A stretch of DNA of 64,000 bases from Doryteuthis pealeii (taxonomy: Eukaryota > Mollusca > Cephalopoda > Myopsida > Loliginidae): contig CM042152.1 in the NCBI GenBank assembly GCA_023376005.1, forward strand, positions 72,059,411 through 72,123,410, in the 5' to 3' direction. Below, piece after piece: positions 31,860-42,545 of the stretch. Every line of letters begins with the position of its first letter. Positions within the stretch are counted from its first letter, which is position 1. The notes under the pieces are model-generated. The model searched no databases. It was not told the origin of the DNA and worked only from the letters and a program-made list of their open reading frames with translations. The translations under genes were made by a program, and so were the position numbers.

Positions 31860-32065
31860 CTTCGTGCTCTTCCAATATGTGATCTGCCCGAATGGTTTTA
31901 ATCCAATATGTGAACTACCGAGTTTTTTACATTCCAATATGTGATCTACCCCATTAAACTACCAATTATTTTCATTAACTAACCCTAACCCTAACTCTGT
32001 CTTCTTTTTCCTAGTAGATCAATAGTAGATCACAAACCTTGGTAGATCACATATTGGAAGAGCAC
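31860..32065. repeat. Spaced repeats of CCAATATGTGATCTACC
   Basis: At least four copies: CCAATATGTGATCTGCC, CCAATATGTGAACTACC, CCAATATGTGATCTACC, and reversed GGTAGATCACATATTGG at 32,041. AACTAACCCTAACCCTAACT lies between them at 31,977-31,996. The plus and reversed words face each other across that stretch. Confidence 0.6.
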
Positions 32066-32129
32066 CGGTGCCTCTCCATTCTACTTATGTGTATGTATAT
32101 CAATGTTTATCATTGTGTGCGTATATATA

Positions 32130-32137
32130 TGCGTGTG

Positions 32138-32180
<43 letters not shown>
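32130..32180. repeat. (GT)n microsatellite
   Basis: About 40 bp of pure GT flanked by degenerate TGTGCG. Last major tract of the right arm. Confidence 0.9.
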
Positions 32181-32181
<1 letters not shown>

Positions 32182-32279
32182 GGTGTCAATTTTCTACAAC
32201 GTTAACCATTACACGACGTACCTCCACAAATATGTGCGTATATGTGCGAGCATGTATGACTATGTGCGAGGGTGAGTGC

Positions 32280-32400
32280 ATATTTTGTCTATGGATACAT
32301 GTGTGGGCGGTGTCTACGTCTGTATAATGGTGTGTATGTACGTGCATGTATATGTGTGTGTGTTGTTGTTATGTACAGGTATGTGTGCCTTATTGTGTGT
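32280..32400. other. First unique sequence beyond the palindrome
   Basis: This is where the middle contig leaves the inverted repeat. It is GTGTATG-type degenerate repeat with no gene. Confidence 0.6.
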
Positions 32401-32404
32401 GTAA

Positions 32405-32880
32405 AAAAGAAAGTAAATAGATTTAGATGGGAACACTGATAAAAAAATTAAATTAAAGATAAAACACGACTTAAAGAAAAAGAAATAAAAATAAGAAAAG
32501 AAAATAGGATTATGGAAAATCTTATTTGAAGAAAGTTAAAAGAAAGAAAAAGAAAGAAAGAAAGAAAGTTAAAAAAAAGAAAAAAGAAACGAAAGAAAGA
32601 AAAGAACGAAAAGAACGAAAGAAAGAAAAGAAAGAAGAAGAAAAAAGAAAAAAGAGAAAAAGAACGAAAGAATAGAGAAGAAAGAAGAAAGAAAGAAAAG
32701 AAAAAAAGAAAAAGAAGAGAAAAGAAAGAAAGAAAGAAGAAAGAAAAAGACAAAGATAGAAGAAGAAAGAAAGAAAAGAAAGAAAAAAGAACGAAAGAAT
32801 AGAAGAAAAGAAAGAAAGAAAAAGAAGAAAGAAAGAAAGAAAGAAAGAAAGAAGAAAGAAAGAAGAAAGAATCTTTTACT
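32405..32880. repeat. About 470 bp purine tract, (GAAA)n-rich
   Basis: Nearly pure A/G on the plus strand, with GAAAGAAA, GAACGAAA and AAGAAG words. The minus-strand ORFs of 115-170 codons are F/S/L-rich translations of it. Confidence 0.9.
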
Positions 32881-32969
32881 AAAAGAAAGATGAGAATTGA
32901 ACAGACAGATAGACAAATAGAGAAATAATGAAAGTTGGATTGAAGATTACAAATGAACAAAATGAAGAT

Positions 32970-33403
32970 AGATAGTAAGTTTTGGTTAGTTGTGGCACAA
33001 GGCCTGATGTATGAGATAAGATAGATAGATAGATTTGAATAAAAATAGATAAATAGATAGATAGATAGATAAAGAAGAGAGAGGGGTGGAAAGATTACAA
33101 AATGAGATATTTTCTAAGCTTTGGTTAGTTGTGGTAACAAAGTCGTATGCATAAGATCGATAGATAGATAGATAATGAACAGAAAGAAAAAATAGATAGA
33201 TAAATAGGTAGATAGACAGATATGAGCAAAATGAGATATATAGAACAAAATGAGATTAGTTAGATATATAATATATAGATGATAGAGAGAGAGAGAGAGA
33301 GCGAGAGAGAGAGGGGAAGGGAAAGGGAAAGGGAGAAGAGAAAGACTAACAAAATGAGATATTCACTAAGCTTTGGTTAGTTGTGGCACAAGAGCAGATG
33401 ATG

Positions 33404-33442
<39 letters not shown>

Positions 33443-33545
33443 GAACATAAAGAAATAAATAGATATAAATTTGGTAGATAGACAGATATGAGCAATTGAG
33501 ATAGATAGATAGAAACAAAATGAGATAGATAGATAGATAAATAGA
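32970..33545. repeat. GATA-rich macrosatellite with three copies of TTTGGTTAGTTGTGG
   Basis: The word AGTTTTGGTTAGTTGTGGCA (or AGCTTTGGTTAGTTGTGG) starts units at about 32,977, 33,117 and 33,368, each followed by a GATAGATA run and a GAAAGAAA/GACAGATATGAGCAAAATG block. Units are about 140-250 bp, with length set by the GATA runs. A GAGAGA tract lies at 33,285-33,315. Confidence 0.7.
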
Positions 33546-33737
33546 AGATGGCAACTGAAATCACCCATAACGTATTTGTTTTACTCTCTGCTTCACACCT
33601 ATTTCTTTACTGTCTTCCTAGGTGACTGTGGGCATGCTCCTAAGCGAGCAACCCCAGAGCTTCAAAGGTGGACAAGACATGTTCGACATAGCACGTCACA
33701 AACCCTTTCTCTAGGGCTCTGTAAATACACGTACAGG

Positions 33738-33769
<32 letters not shown>

Positions 33770-33936
33770 CACGCACACACACACACACACATATCGAAAT
33801 TAAAATTCATGCGTTATGGACCTAATAAGCCGTCATGCTGTTTGCTGTCAAAATATTGTAAAACCTGTTGTTATTGTGGATTTTACTACTCGTCCTTCGT
33901 ACAAATCTTAAATGAGACAACTCAATGGTGAATATT
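33546..33936. other. Unassigned stretch with (CA)n at 33,738-33,790
   Basis: It has a short moderately GC-rich piece (33,610-33,720) and then a CA run. No gene or repeat family is recognised outside the microsatellite. Confidence 0.45.
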
Positions 33937-34612
33937 GTACTTACCCAACCCCTTCGTGACACAAGGTTAATTTGGTCACGTCAACCCTAGCACCTATATG
34001 ATTTTGCCCAACCCTATTGCCCTTATGGCAAGCTCAACCCCTTTTTATCATATGGGTGCTAGAAGGAGTGGCTGCGGGTCTACATGTCCTGGAAATGACG
34101 TTAAACTCTATCTGATGGTGAGGTTCCAGTTTTGGAGGTTTGGGAATGTGGAGCAACCCCTTTCATCACAATTGCTCCCTGGTCCACTCTGACCCGGAGT
34201 GGTAGTACCTGTTAGGGTCCCATCTATGGTTTAAATAGAAAATGTATTTATAAAAAAATTGTATTATCTATTAAGAATTGATTTTATTTCAAAACTTTAT
34301 TAGCATTAAATGACCCATTGAGGTTGATATGCCTTAAAACAAAACAAACCAAACCAAACAAGGTTAATTTTTAAGGCGGAGTTTTACGGTTTGAATTCAG
34401 AGTTTTTCTTCTCCTAGACGTTGCCATACCAATGTTAAAGAACCCACACCTATTTACCATTGCCGGAGAGTGAATACTTGGATATATACTTTTCCCAAAT
34501 GTATTAGTGCTATGTGGACTGCAAACAGCCAGCCTCGTCCAAGGTTTGAACTCACTTCGCCGTGTTCATTTCTAAAGGATGATAACCATTACACAACAAG
34601 TGACACCTAAAC
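33937..34612 (-). mobile_element. SINE C interrupted by retroposon D
   Basis: The 3' end of a minus-strand SINE C (CCAACCCCTTCGTGACACAA) at 33,946-33,973 resumes at 34,371 (TTAAGGCGGAG, GGTTTGAATTCAGAG) and runs to its head at about 34,600 (GATAACCATTACACAACAAG). Between them lies the D element at 33,974-34,357. This gives a relative age: this SINE C inserted before this D. Confidence 0.75.
33974..34357 (+). mobile_element. Retroposon D, reference copy with target-site duplication
   Basis: The 13 bp word ACAAGGTTAATTT occurs on both sides (33,961-33,973 and 34,358-34,370) and is single in intact SINE C. It is therefore the duplicated target. The insert runs from GGTCACGTCAACCCTAGCAC to TGATATGCC and a tail of AAAACAAAACAAACCAAACC. 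A 13 bp duplication with a 3' A/C-rich tail is the signature of target-primed reverse transcription. No clear tRNA-like A/B boxes are seen, so D is either a SINE with another head or the 3' end of a LINE. Confidence 0.75.
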
Positions 34613-35176
34613 GATGAATTTATATTAATTGTTATGTATGAAAATTCAATATTTGTGTTTGACTTTGAAATTGTGAATCTAATATGAGAACGACATAAGA
34701 CAGAATTATAAATGGTAAATTTGACTGCACAAATTGCAATAAAACTAACGAAAGGAGGAAAATAGTCTCATAAAACTCCTGCACAATGAGCCAGAAAAGC
34801 AACTGTACGGACACATTAAGAATTTGGGACTTCTCCCGAAGTGGACAAATCGCCAGCTGCCAATCATAATGTCGTTAACTCTTTGCCTACTTTAAGCTGC
34901 TCATAACGGCTCTTCCACACTGCAATCCCACGTAAGCAAAATACAAAAACTGCTGGTTAGTTCATTATGATTGAGGCAGAAGGTATTCAGATTACAATAA
35001 AAATGGAACTTTATTTGAATAGAATGAGTTCTGAGGTGAATAGATTGTGAACTTTGAAATGTTCCATCATACGGTAAAAATAAAATGCCAAGAAAATTTG
35101 ACACAACGTAGGGGAATTTTGATTGACAAAGAGTTAAAAACTAATCACCAGTGTACGAAAACTTTTAAAAGACTTT
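34613..35176. other. Unassigned stretch
   Basis: AT-rich. No family, tRNA-like box or domain-bearing ORF is recognised. Confidence 0.45.
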
Positions 35177-35395
35177 GTATCATCGAAAGATTCCATATAC
35201 AGAACATTATATAAAGCTTCAAAAACTTTCAGAACAGGATCATCGAAATATACTATATGGAGAGCATTATACAAGCTTTAAAAACTTTTAAAAGATACAA
35301 TATATAGAGCAGTGGATAAGCTTCATAAAACTTTCAAATGAGCAAGGATCATCTAGTGATTCTATATGTGGAGCACTACATTATGCTCTAAGAAC
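35177..35395. repeat. Diverged tandem repeat, about 58 bp, four units
   Basis: Units start near 35,177, 35,236, 35,296 and 35,346. The shared frame is GGATCATCGAAA, then TACTATATGGAGAGCA, TTATACAAGCTTTA and AAAACTTTCAAA. The third unit lacks the first block. Confidence 0.65.
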
Positions 35396-35630
35396 ATAAT
35401 AAGAGTACTCGGAGGTTCCTCTAAACTCTAAGTTGATTACAAAAAACGAAAATACTTTTAAATACAGTCTAATAATAGGAATGAGACACAAAAGATGAAG
35501 AAAAGTCATGAATTCTTGAGACACACTAAAAAATAACCCTGGCGCAATCTGATTCAGTTTGGTCCCATCAGAAGAAAAAGTAGAAAAATCTTTTTTAGGC
35601 GACTAATTGTTCTTGTTGACAGAAATGAGT
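35396..35630. other. Unassigned stretch
   Basis: Nothing recognised between the 58 bp tandem repeat and SINE B. Confidence 0.4.
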
Positions 35631-35631
35631 C

Positions 35632-35810
35632 TACAAAGCGTAGTGGCTAATGCCGCGGAGCGTAACAATCGAAGTAAGCGAGTTCGAATCTAGTGCGTAA
35701 ATTATCGTTACTTTCGGACTAAATACCCTGAAAAAGGTATTAAACACCTCACCCCCCGCCCCCAGCTAGGATTTAAATGGTACGTCTAGTACTTTCTAGT
35801 ATTTCTTAAT
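35632..35810 (+). mobile_element. SINE B (tRNA-derived), independent copy
   Basis: The head is clear: AAAGCGTAGTGGCTAATGCC (A-box) and AAGCGAGTTCGAATCTAG (B-box). TTACTTTCGGACTAAATACC and GCTAGGATTTAAATGGTACG follow. It diverges from the SINE B copies of the palindrome unit, which confirms a dispersed family. Confidence 0.7.
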
Positions 35811-35880
35811 GATGGTTTGACTCAATAACCCACGAAGGTTAGTATGCCATAATAAACAAAACCAGACCTATTTGCGAACG
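35811..35880 (+). mobile_element. Retroposon D, 3' fragment
   Basis: CAATAACCCACGAAGGTTAG, TATGCCATAATAAACAAAAC match the D 3' end with a decayed tail. Confidence 0.5.
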
Positions 35881-35989
35881 TCTCACCTTGATTTTCGTAA
35901 GATCTTACAACAGCCATTATCCGCTTCTATCTCGTGTAGATAATATCAAGTTTAGCAATGTTCCACGTCATGACACATTAAATGAATAA

Positions 35990-36225
35990 TAAGTAAAGTC
36001 GGACGGGGCGGCCTATAGTCGGTATATGCCCTTTTCAATAGCGCTAGACCAAGGTAGAATGGTTTAGCATCTGAGGTGGAGCGCCACACACCATCAGCTC
36101 TAACTTTACGCGCACAGATCTGTGCTACTCATTGACGCTGAGTTGACGAGGACCGGCATCTGAACTAGGATACCTTGGTGGTTTCTAGCCGAACGCTCTC
36201 CGACTGACGCTACCCGCCCCTGACT
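35990..36225 (-). mobile_element. SINE A (tRNA-derived)
   Basis: On the minus strand it reads from the head (GGGCGGGTAGCGTCAGTC) through GTTCAGATGCCGGTCCTCG to GACTTTACTTATTA. Many one-base indels relative to 8,215-8,468, as expected close to a contig end. Confidence 0.65.
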
Positions 36226-36400
36226 ATAAAATGTAGTTTGACTGCAATTTTACTCTGTGCTTAGTTTTATAATTAATACATTTTTTTTATTTCTATATTT
36301 TTTCTGTTTTCTGTGACGAACATTCCGCCTGGGCTCGTTGAGCGGCTTCCACGCCAACGAACTTCACCTGTGGTCAATTCTGAAAGCTAGAGTCCACAAG

Positions 36401-36500
36401 NNNNNNNNNNNNNNNNNNNNNNNNNNNNNNNNNNNNNNNNNNNNNNNNNNNNNNNNNNNNNNNNNNNNNNNNNNNNNNNNNNNNNNNNNNNNNNNNNNNN
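36401..36500. other. Assembly gap, exactly 100 N
   Basis: Second conventional scaffold gap. The sequence to the right enters the unit at the equivalent of about 7,840. Confidence 0.97.
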
Positions 36501-36536
36501 AAGAGAGAGATCAATTAAATTCCGGTCAGATTAGAA

Positions 36537-37135
36537 ATATACATTCCTTATATTCTTATAATTCTTTATATTCTTTATACATTCTTTAATTCTTATACAT
36601 TTTTTAATATTCCATAAATTGAATGCTACAACACTGTAATCACGTGAGGTCCTCTCAAATGTTCTAAAATACTTGATATCATCTACTAAGCCATCCTTGT
36701 AGAGACAGAGTGGTACTATTTAACCCATAGTTGGGGGTTTGTACTCTTCGATTAAGTCCGAAAGTGAGCGTATAGGTAATGGATTCGACTCGCGTTACTA
36801 CGATGTCACAGTCCCAGCAGTTAGCTTCTACGCCATGGGAGGCTCCCAGAGGAGGATGAAAATCCCCATTGGTAATAGTAAGTAAGTAAGTCGACGGGGG
36901 GCCTAATGTCGGTATCAGCGCAGAGTCTATCCCTTTTCATAGCGCTAAGACCAAGAGCATGTTTTTTAGCAATCTGAGGTGGAGCACCAAACACCTACCA
37001 TCAAGCTCCTTACTTTAACCGCACAGATCCCCGTGCCACTCATAACGCTGAGTTTGGCGAGGGTCGGTATCGACTAGGAACTGTGGTCTAGAACGAACGC
37101 TCTACCGACTGAGCTAACCCACCCCTATTGTACCC
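36537..37135 (-). mobile_element. 20 bp tandem repeat, SINE B and SINE A, third copy
   Basis: Tandem repeat at 36,537-36,612, SINE B at 36,655-36,860 and SINE A at 36,880-37,130 (minus), the order and orientation of 7,866-8,468. Confidence 0.7.
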
Positions 37136-37264
37136 AACATTTCTAATTTAAAGTGACAACTTGAAAATACAAACAAAGGGAAGATAACTCGTGTACGTCG
37201 GGATGGCAACCAGGGTTCTTATATTTTATATTTTGATTTAACCCTCCCCCATCTAAAACTATAA

Positions 37265-37565
37265 AGATCAATTAAGTGGAGGCCGCATGGTTTAAATAGT
37301 AATCGTCGTAATGAAACGGACTCGTCCGACCTGAGTTTAAATTATGTACGAGGCTGTTTGCATTTCCATAGCGCTAATACCATTGGTATTGTGCGAACCA
37401 ACTATTCTGCTTCCAGCATAGGTAAATAGTAGGGCAGACTGGGCTCTTTTAACTTTTAAAGAAACCAGTCTAGAGAACGAATACCCGAATTCAAAACCTG
37501 TTAAAACTCCGCTTAAGATATAGCCAAGTGTCACATCCTACTCCAGGCGGAAGGGTTGGTATATA
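37265..37565 (+). mobile_element. SINE C, third copy
   Basis: Equivalent of 8,610-8,905, ending GGCGGAAGGGTTGGTATATA. Confidence 0.7.
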
Positions 37566-37689
37566 TGTATGTGAGTACATCCAAGGTTAAGGTCTCGCAA
37601 AATATTTAGAAATCACATGAAATGTTTATTGTGTGTTGCTAATGTTTACTTCATTTTAAAGGTTTAATATATACTACCCCCTTTTTTTT

Positions 37690-37930
37690 TTTAGCATTAA
37701 TACAACGCAATTTCGGTGATGAATTTTTTTAGCCGTTGTGGCAGTTTTTTTTGTATGTCCAATTCCGTCGGCCATGTCGTCGAGGAAGCCTGAACTCGTG
37801 CGCGTAGCAAACAGCAGAGATAGTGGGGCACTTTAACCTTGGTATGGACAACCTGTATGGGAGAAGGAAAACTCCGTCGAATTGTTGTCCACATCCTTCT
37901 TATAATATATATATATATATATATATACAC

Positions 37931-37992
<62 letters not shown>

Positions 37993-38003
37993 AGCAGAGA
38001 GAT
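37690..38003 (-). pseudogene. Mariner C-terminal remnant, SINE C scrap and (TA)/(GA) tract, third copy
   Basis: The minus strand gives ELDIQKKLPQRLKKFI before frameshift (37,697-37,780). The SINE C scrap follows at 37,825-37,900 and the microsatellite at 37,900-38,003. Extra indels break the reading frame. Confidence 0.45.
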
Positions 38004-38389
38004 ATAAAAAGGATAATGAACACCACCGTGCGTGTTTAAAATGAAAATATTTAAATCATATTCATAGCTTTAATATTGAACAATATTTCGATTTATAAAA
38101 ATCATCATCAAGAGCTTGTTTTTAAACCGGACTCATCGAAAGAGAAAGCTGCATATATATATATAATGTCCTGGAAGTATACTTGATATTTGGTTGTATG
38201 TGTTGTGTGTGTTTTATATTTATGTATGTATGCGTAGGTGTGTTTGCGAGTGATTATGAAATGTAGGTATGTTTTAGTATGGGGGTGTATGTGTGTGCGT
38301 ATATATTTGTGTGTACATTTGTGCGTGTGTGATGTGTTTTGTGTATGAGCACACACACATGTATACGTGTGTGCATTCTACACAACAAA

Positions 38390-40040
38390 TATTTATTTTT
38401 CAACATAATCTCTTCTCTTGTCTATGCACTTATAGTGAATATTAATAATTTAGACTGGACATTTATACAGTGAAAAAGTGGAACCACTGTTCAATTTGGT
38501 CTACGACATTAATTAACAAAGACTTGTTGTTTTTATATTTTCTTTATTAAAACAACCCCAGCCGGAAACCGTGCGGTGAGAAGTGATATCTTGAGAGAAC
38601 ATCTTCTCTCGGTGAGTGACTGGCCGCAACTAACTAAAATATATAACTTTTTTCACACGTTTCGGAGGGAGGGGTCAAGCTGAGTTTACCACATGTCAAT
38701 CATAACGGTCTGCAGTAACTTTCCCACTTCAAGGGGCGGTACCGTCCACTTTGGGAACCACTGTTTCAACATGGTCCACAACATGGACACACATGTACCT
38801 TACTAAAGAATTAAGTTTGATAAGCAAAACCACTGTTGAAGTTGCTTTCAATGAAGTTATTGACTGTCTGACTAGATGCTATGAAAAATATGGGTTATCC
38901 TCCCCTGACAGAATTGGAAGCAGCAACTAGCAGGGACCGTAATCCTTGGAACACTAAAATAATCAAAGGGAATACACAGGGGAAAACTTTAGGCGCAGAG
39001 ACGGTTGATACAACAGACCAACACAGACAGCACCCCAACTTTGGGTGAACATAGCAGCAGACTCAACTACGAATGAGCCTACAACTAATACAACCAGAAG
39101 TCTTTATTCCACATGAATTCTAGACAAAGATAAGTGCGTTCATGAATTGTTACCTTTATATATATGTGATTTGAGACCGCTAAAGCAAAAGTTTTAGCAA
39201 TCTTTTGCACCATTAAACCCCTTTTAAAATATACAACGTTGTCTTTATTCCTTTCTTAGTGGTATTTCCCAAAATGCTCGTTCGTGGTCTGCTGTACAAA
39301 GAGAAAACAAAAATAGTGCATTTACATTACTGTGATAAATGCTAAACTAGTGTAGCGTTTTACATCCATTTCTTGCCATGGTTCTTCTATTTGACGCTAG
39401 GAAACACAAAAGGTAGTTATCCCTCGTGTCTGAGAATAGCCACAAGGTGATGTGGTCAACAGTGCCTTATGAAGAAGAACGTACCAAAGTCAAATTGTCT
39501 TAGTTAATTCTGACTTCCTGTGTCGACATAAGTAACTACCCACCCGTTGCGTTCTTGTCTACGGACATGGGGTTAGAGCTTCCCCTAACGACTTGGCAGA
39601 TTATTACATGTAAACATAATTCTTATCCTTATTCAGTACCAGTTACATATCATATTTAAAGAATTTCCTCCGCATATAACAGCATTTTTATCACGTATTC
39701 CTATGCTGTATTCTATTCTGTTAAGTTTGCACAGCAAATAAGATATTTTTTTATTTACTTAGTCGTAAATTATTTTTTGCATTTTCTTCTGTACGAGGGA
39801 ATGATATTCAATCAACCCACTATCGTTCTTTAACACCCACGTGAATATTTTAGATATTTGAATGGCAGACAGATAGATAAGCCGTATAAATGTATATTTA
39901 TTGACAGATGCAACGACTCATGCATACATTTATAAAATTTCTTGAAAAAAAACAAAAAAAAACAAAAAAAAAAAAAACAAAACCCTGAGAATATTTTTTT
40001 TAAGAAATTCAAGAAGAAATAGAAGAAAGGTGACTAAACG
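38390..40040. other. Unassigned block, third copy
   Basis: Equivalent of 9,736-11,395. It carries several substitutions relative to the arms, including some that break the short ORF present there. No coding signal. Confidence 0.4.
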
Positions 40041-40044
40041 CTAG

Positions 40045-40084
<40 letters not shown>

Positions 40085-40164
40085 ATCATGATAGTGTTTG
40101 CGATCCTTCTAAAGCAATTAAAACTCTTGAATATTTTTATATGATATAATTGAAACTACTAGCA

Positions 40165-40870
40165 AATATATGCACCCGGAGGATGCAAGTATTTATGTTT
40201 TAATGTAATAAACTATTATACTAAATTAGAAAGGCTGATGAAATTAAATAAGAATGCAGATAAAACGATTTGAAATTGAGAGGGGTATAATCGAAAAATA
40301 GAACAACTGAAACTTACTCTTCCATCACTCCCGCCTTTCATAGCTAAATTTTCCTAATTTAACTATTCAGTTAAAGTGGGAAGTAAAGAATAAAATTACT
40401 GTTATTTCTTCTAATTTATGGATTTCTTTTAAGATTTATCACTGAGATTTTTGCTCATATTAATTAAGATAAAACCAAACCAGTAGAAATCAATAATACT
40501 AAGCACATATTTACTAAAATCAAATTTTCTAAATCAATATGCAAATTAGCCTTCTTTTTCACACTATAAACCACTATTTTGTTTTTCTTTCTTTTTTATA
40601 GCTTTATTTCGCTTCGAGTATTTCTTCAGTCGATTTTTCTTAATTCTCTCTTCCCACCTCTCTCTTTCTCTCCTTAATATTTACAAAGCTTAGTCTGACA
40701 CAAGGTCAAATTTTGCTTCGACATATTGAATAACTTCGATCTGCGAAGTACTGCTAGCCAAGAAAATCTGTAATTTGAAATTTCTAGCTATTTAACAGGG
40801 CTCGAACACCGATCTCTGTCACCGGTGAGAGCCACGACCTAGGCCATTAGATAACTAAGTTCAGCTTGGA
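40165..40870. repeat. Module E and tRNA-Glu-like SINE, third copy
   Basis: Module E at 40,165-40,530 (+). The tRNA-Glu-like SINE at 40,690-40,870 (-) has the reversed B-box GGGCTCGAACACCGA and CACCGGTGAGAGCCACGACC. This copy is cleaner than the arm versions. Confidence 0.65.
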
Positions 40871-41004
40871 AGGCCGTAAGAACAAAGCACCGAATAAAGT
40901 TAGAACCCATTACGCTGATAATGGTCTGTGATACTAACAGATTATCTACTACTTCGCAACAAAGCGCCCGAAACCTCCCTCTCCCCCTTTATATTCTTTT
41001 TAAT

Positions 41005-41006
41005 GG

Positions 41007-41047
<41 letters not shown>

Positions 41048-41402
41048 CTTCTTCTTTTCTTCTTCTTCTTCGTTTCATTCCCGTCTATTTTCTTTTCCTA
41101 ACTTTCTTCTTCTTCTCTTCTTCTTCTTCTTCTTCTTCTTCTTCTTCTTCTTCTTCTTCTTCTTCTTCTTCTTCTTCTTCTTCTTCTTCTTTCATTCGTT
41201 TATTTTCTTCTTTTTTCTTCTTCTTCTTCTTCTTCTTCTTCTTCTTCTTCTTCTTTCTTCTTCTTCTTCTTCTTCTTCTTCTTCTTCGTTCATTCCCGTC
41301 TATTTTTTTCCTACTTTCTTTTTCTTCTTCTTCTTCTTCTTCTTCTTCTTCTTCTTCTTCTTCTTCTTCTTCTTCTTCTTCTTCTTCTTCTTCTTCTTCT
41401 TT
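41005..41402. repeat. Expanded (TTG)n / (TTC)n tract
   Basis: About 45 bp of TTG is followed by three successive TTC arrays, separated by repeats of a CATTCCCGTCTATTTTCTTT-like spacer. The whole is roughly 400 bp against about 160 bp in both palindrome arms. The ORFs of 119-184 codons here are homopolymer-like translations. Confidence 0.95.
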
Positions 41403-42224
41403 CTGTAGCGTACTAATTTTACAGTATGCTGATAATAACATCAATCCATCTAAGAAGAAAGCAGAAAGGAAGTAGAAAGAAAGGTTGCCATTATTTGGCC
41501 CAGAAACTAAACTGAAAAAAAAAAAAAGTCCGAATGTGGTGGGGATGTAAACGTTTTTTCTTCTTCTTCTTCTCTTTCGATATCAATCTCGCGCTAGACG
41601 ATGTCTGCAAAAACAAAATATCATGAGGCCAACCAAAGTAAAAGAGAAAAAAAAAACTTCCGAGGTTGTGACACCTGTTCTTCGGCTGAGGATTGCAAGG
41701 TTGTTAGTCCCATTTTTCACTGCCAAAATTGCTACACGGCACCAGACAGATAGAACGTTTGAATGCAAAGAAAATATGACCTTTTTTAAGTTCTAAGTAA
41801 ATCAGTTTCAAGGTTTCTGGGCAGATTCGTTGACATGTTACATTAAGCAAAGCATGATGTAGAAAAACAGTCATAAGAAAAAAAATGCAAAAAAAAACAA
41901 AACAACAAACAAAGAAACAAACAAAAAATATTATTGATATTTACTAGGCTGAACATAGTGAGACAAGGTCATGCCTTACTGAGCACCCAATTATAATCAA
42001 ACTAACGTAGTATACTAGATTTGCTTGTTAACCAGCGCTCTATACGATGAGTCTATTGCTGAGTACGACACAAGGCCAAATAGGATACAGGGGAGAGAGC
42101 TAGCAGGATCGCATTGTATCAGTTGTAAAATTGCCAAAACACACTCTTGTGGTGATGATGGCCTGATTGCCTAGAAAATCAGCCTTCAAAATTCTGGCTA
42201 TTTACCTGGTATCGAGTACTGATA

Positions 42225-42545
42225 CCCATTTATTGGCTGGTTCGTTAGTTGGTTGGTTTTACGACATAAAAACTCTTGTTGGTCTATTTTATGCCGAAGT
42301 CAGTTGAAAATTTATGGTCTTTAATTATACATAGTAAAAATGTTCACAATTATCTTAAACAGGTAAACGCTTCATTCTTAGTTGTCCTGTGTTGGCTTGT
42401 GGCAGCATTCACCTGGGGTGGGTTGAGCCGGCTCCATCCATTCAAAGATGGAGTATCATGGAAATAAGAAGTACGCAAACGGTCCCCAAAACCCCACATG
42501 CAGATACTCTTGTATCCCTGCAGAGACGAGAGGACTAAAAGTAAT
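42225..42545 (-). mobile_element. Retroposon D, diverged subfamily, third copy
   Basis: Equivalent of 13,355-13,672, stopping at the 1.37 kb deletion junction. Confidence 0.6.

Noticed and set aside
33961..34370. Retroposon D as a DNA transposon because of its inverted pairs
   Set aside because: The 13 bp target duplication and one-sided AAAC/AACC tail fit retroposition. The inverted forms are two copies head to head.
40921..41475. 184-codon ORF rich in Cys, Ser and Phe
   Set aside because: Pure translation of TTG/TTC repeats. The tract length differs between copies.
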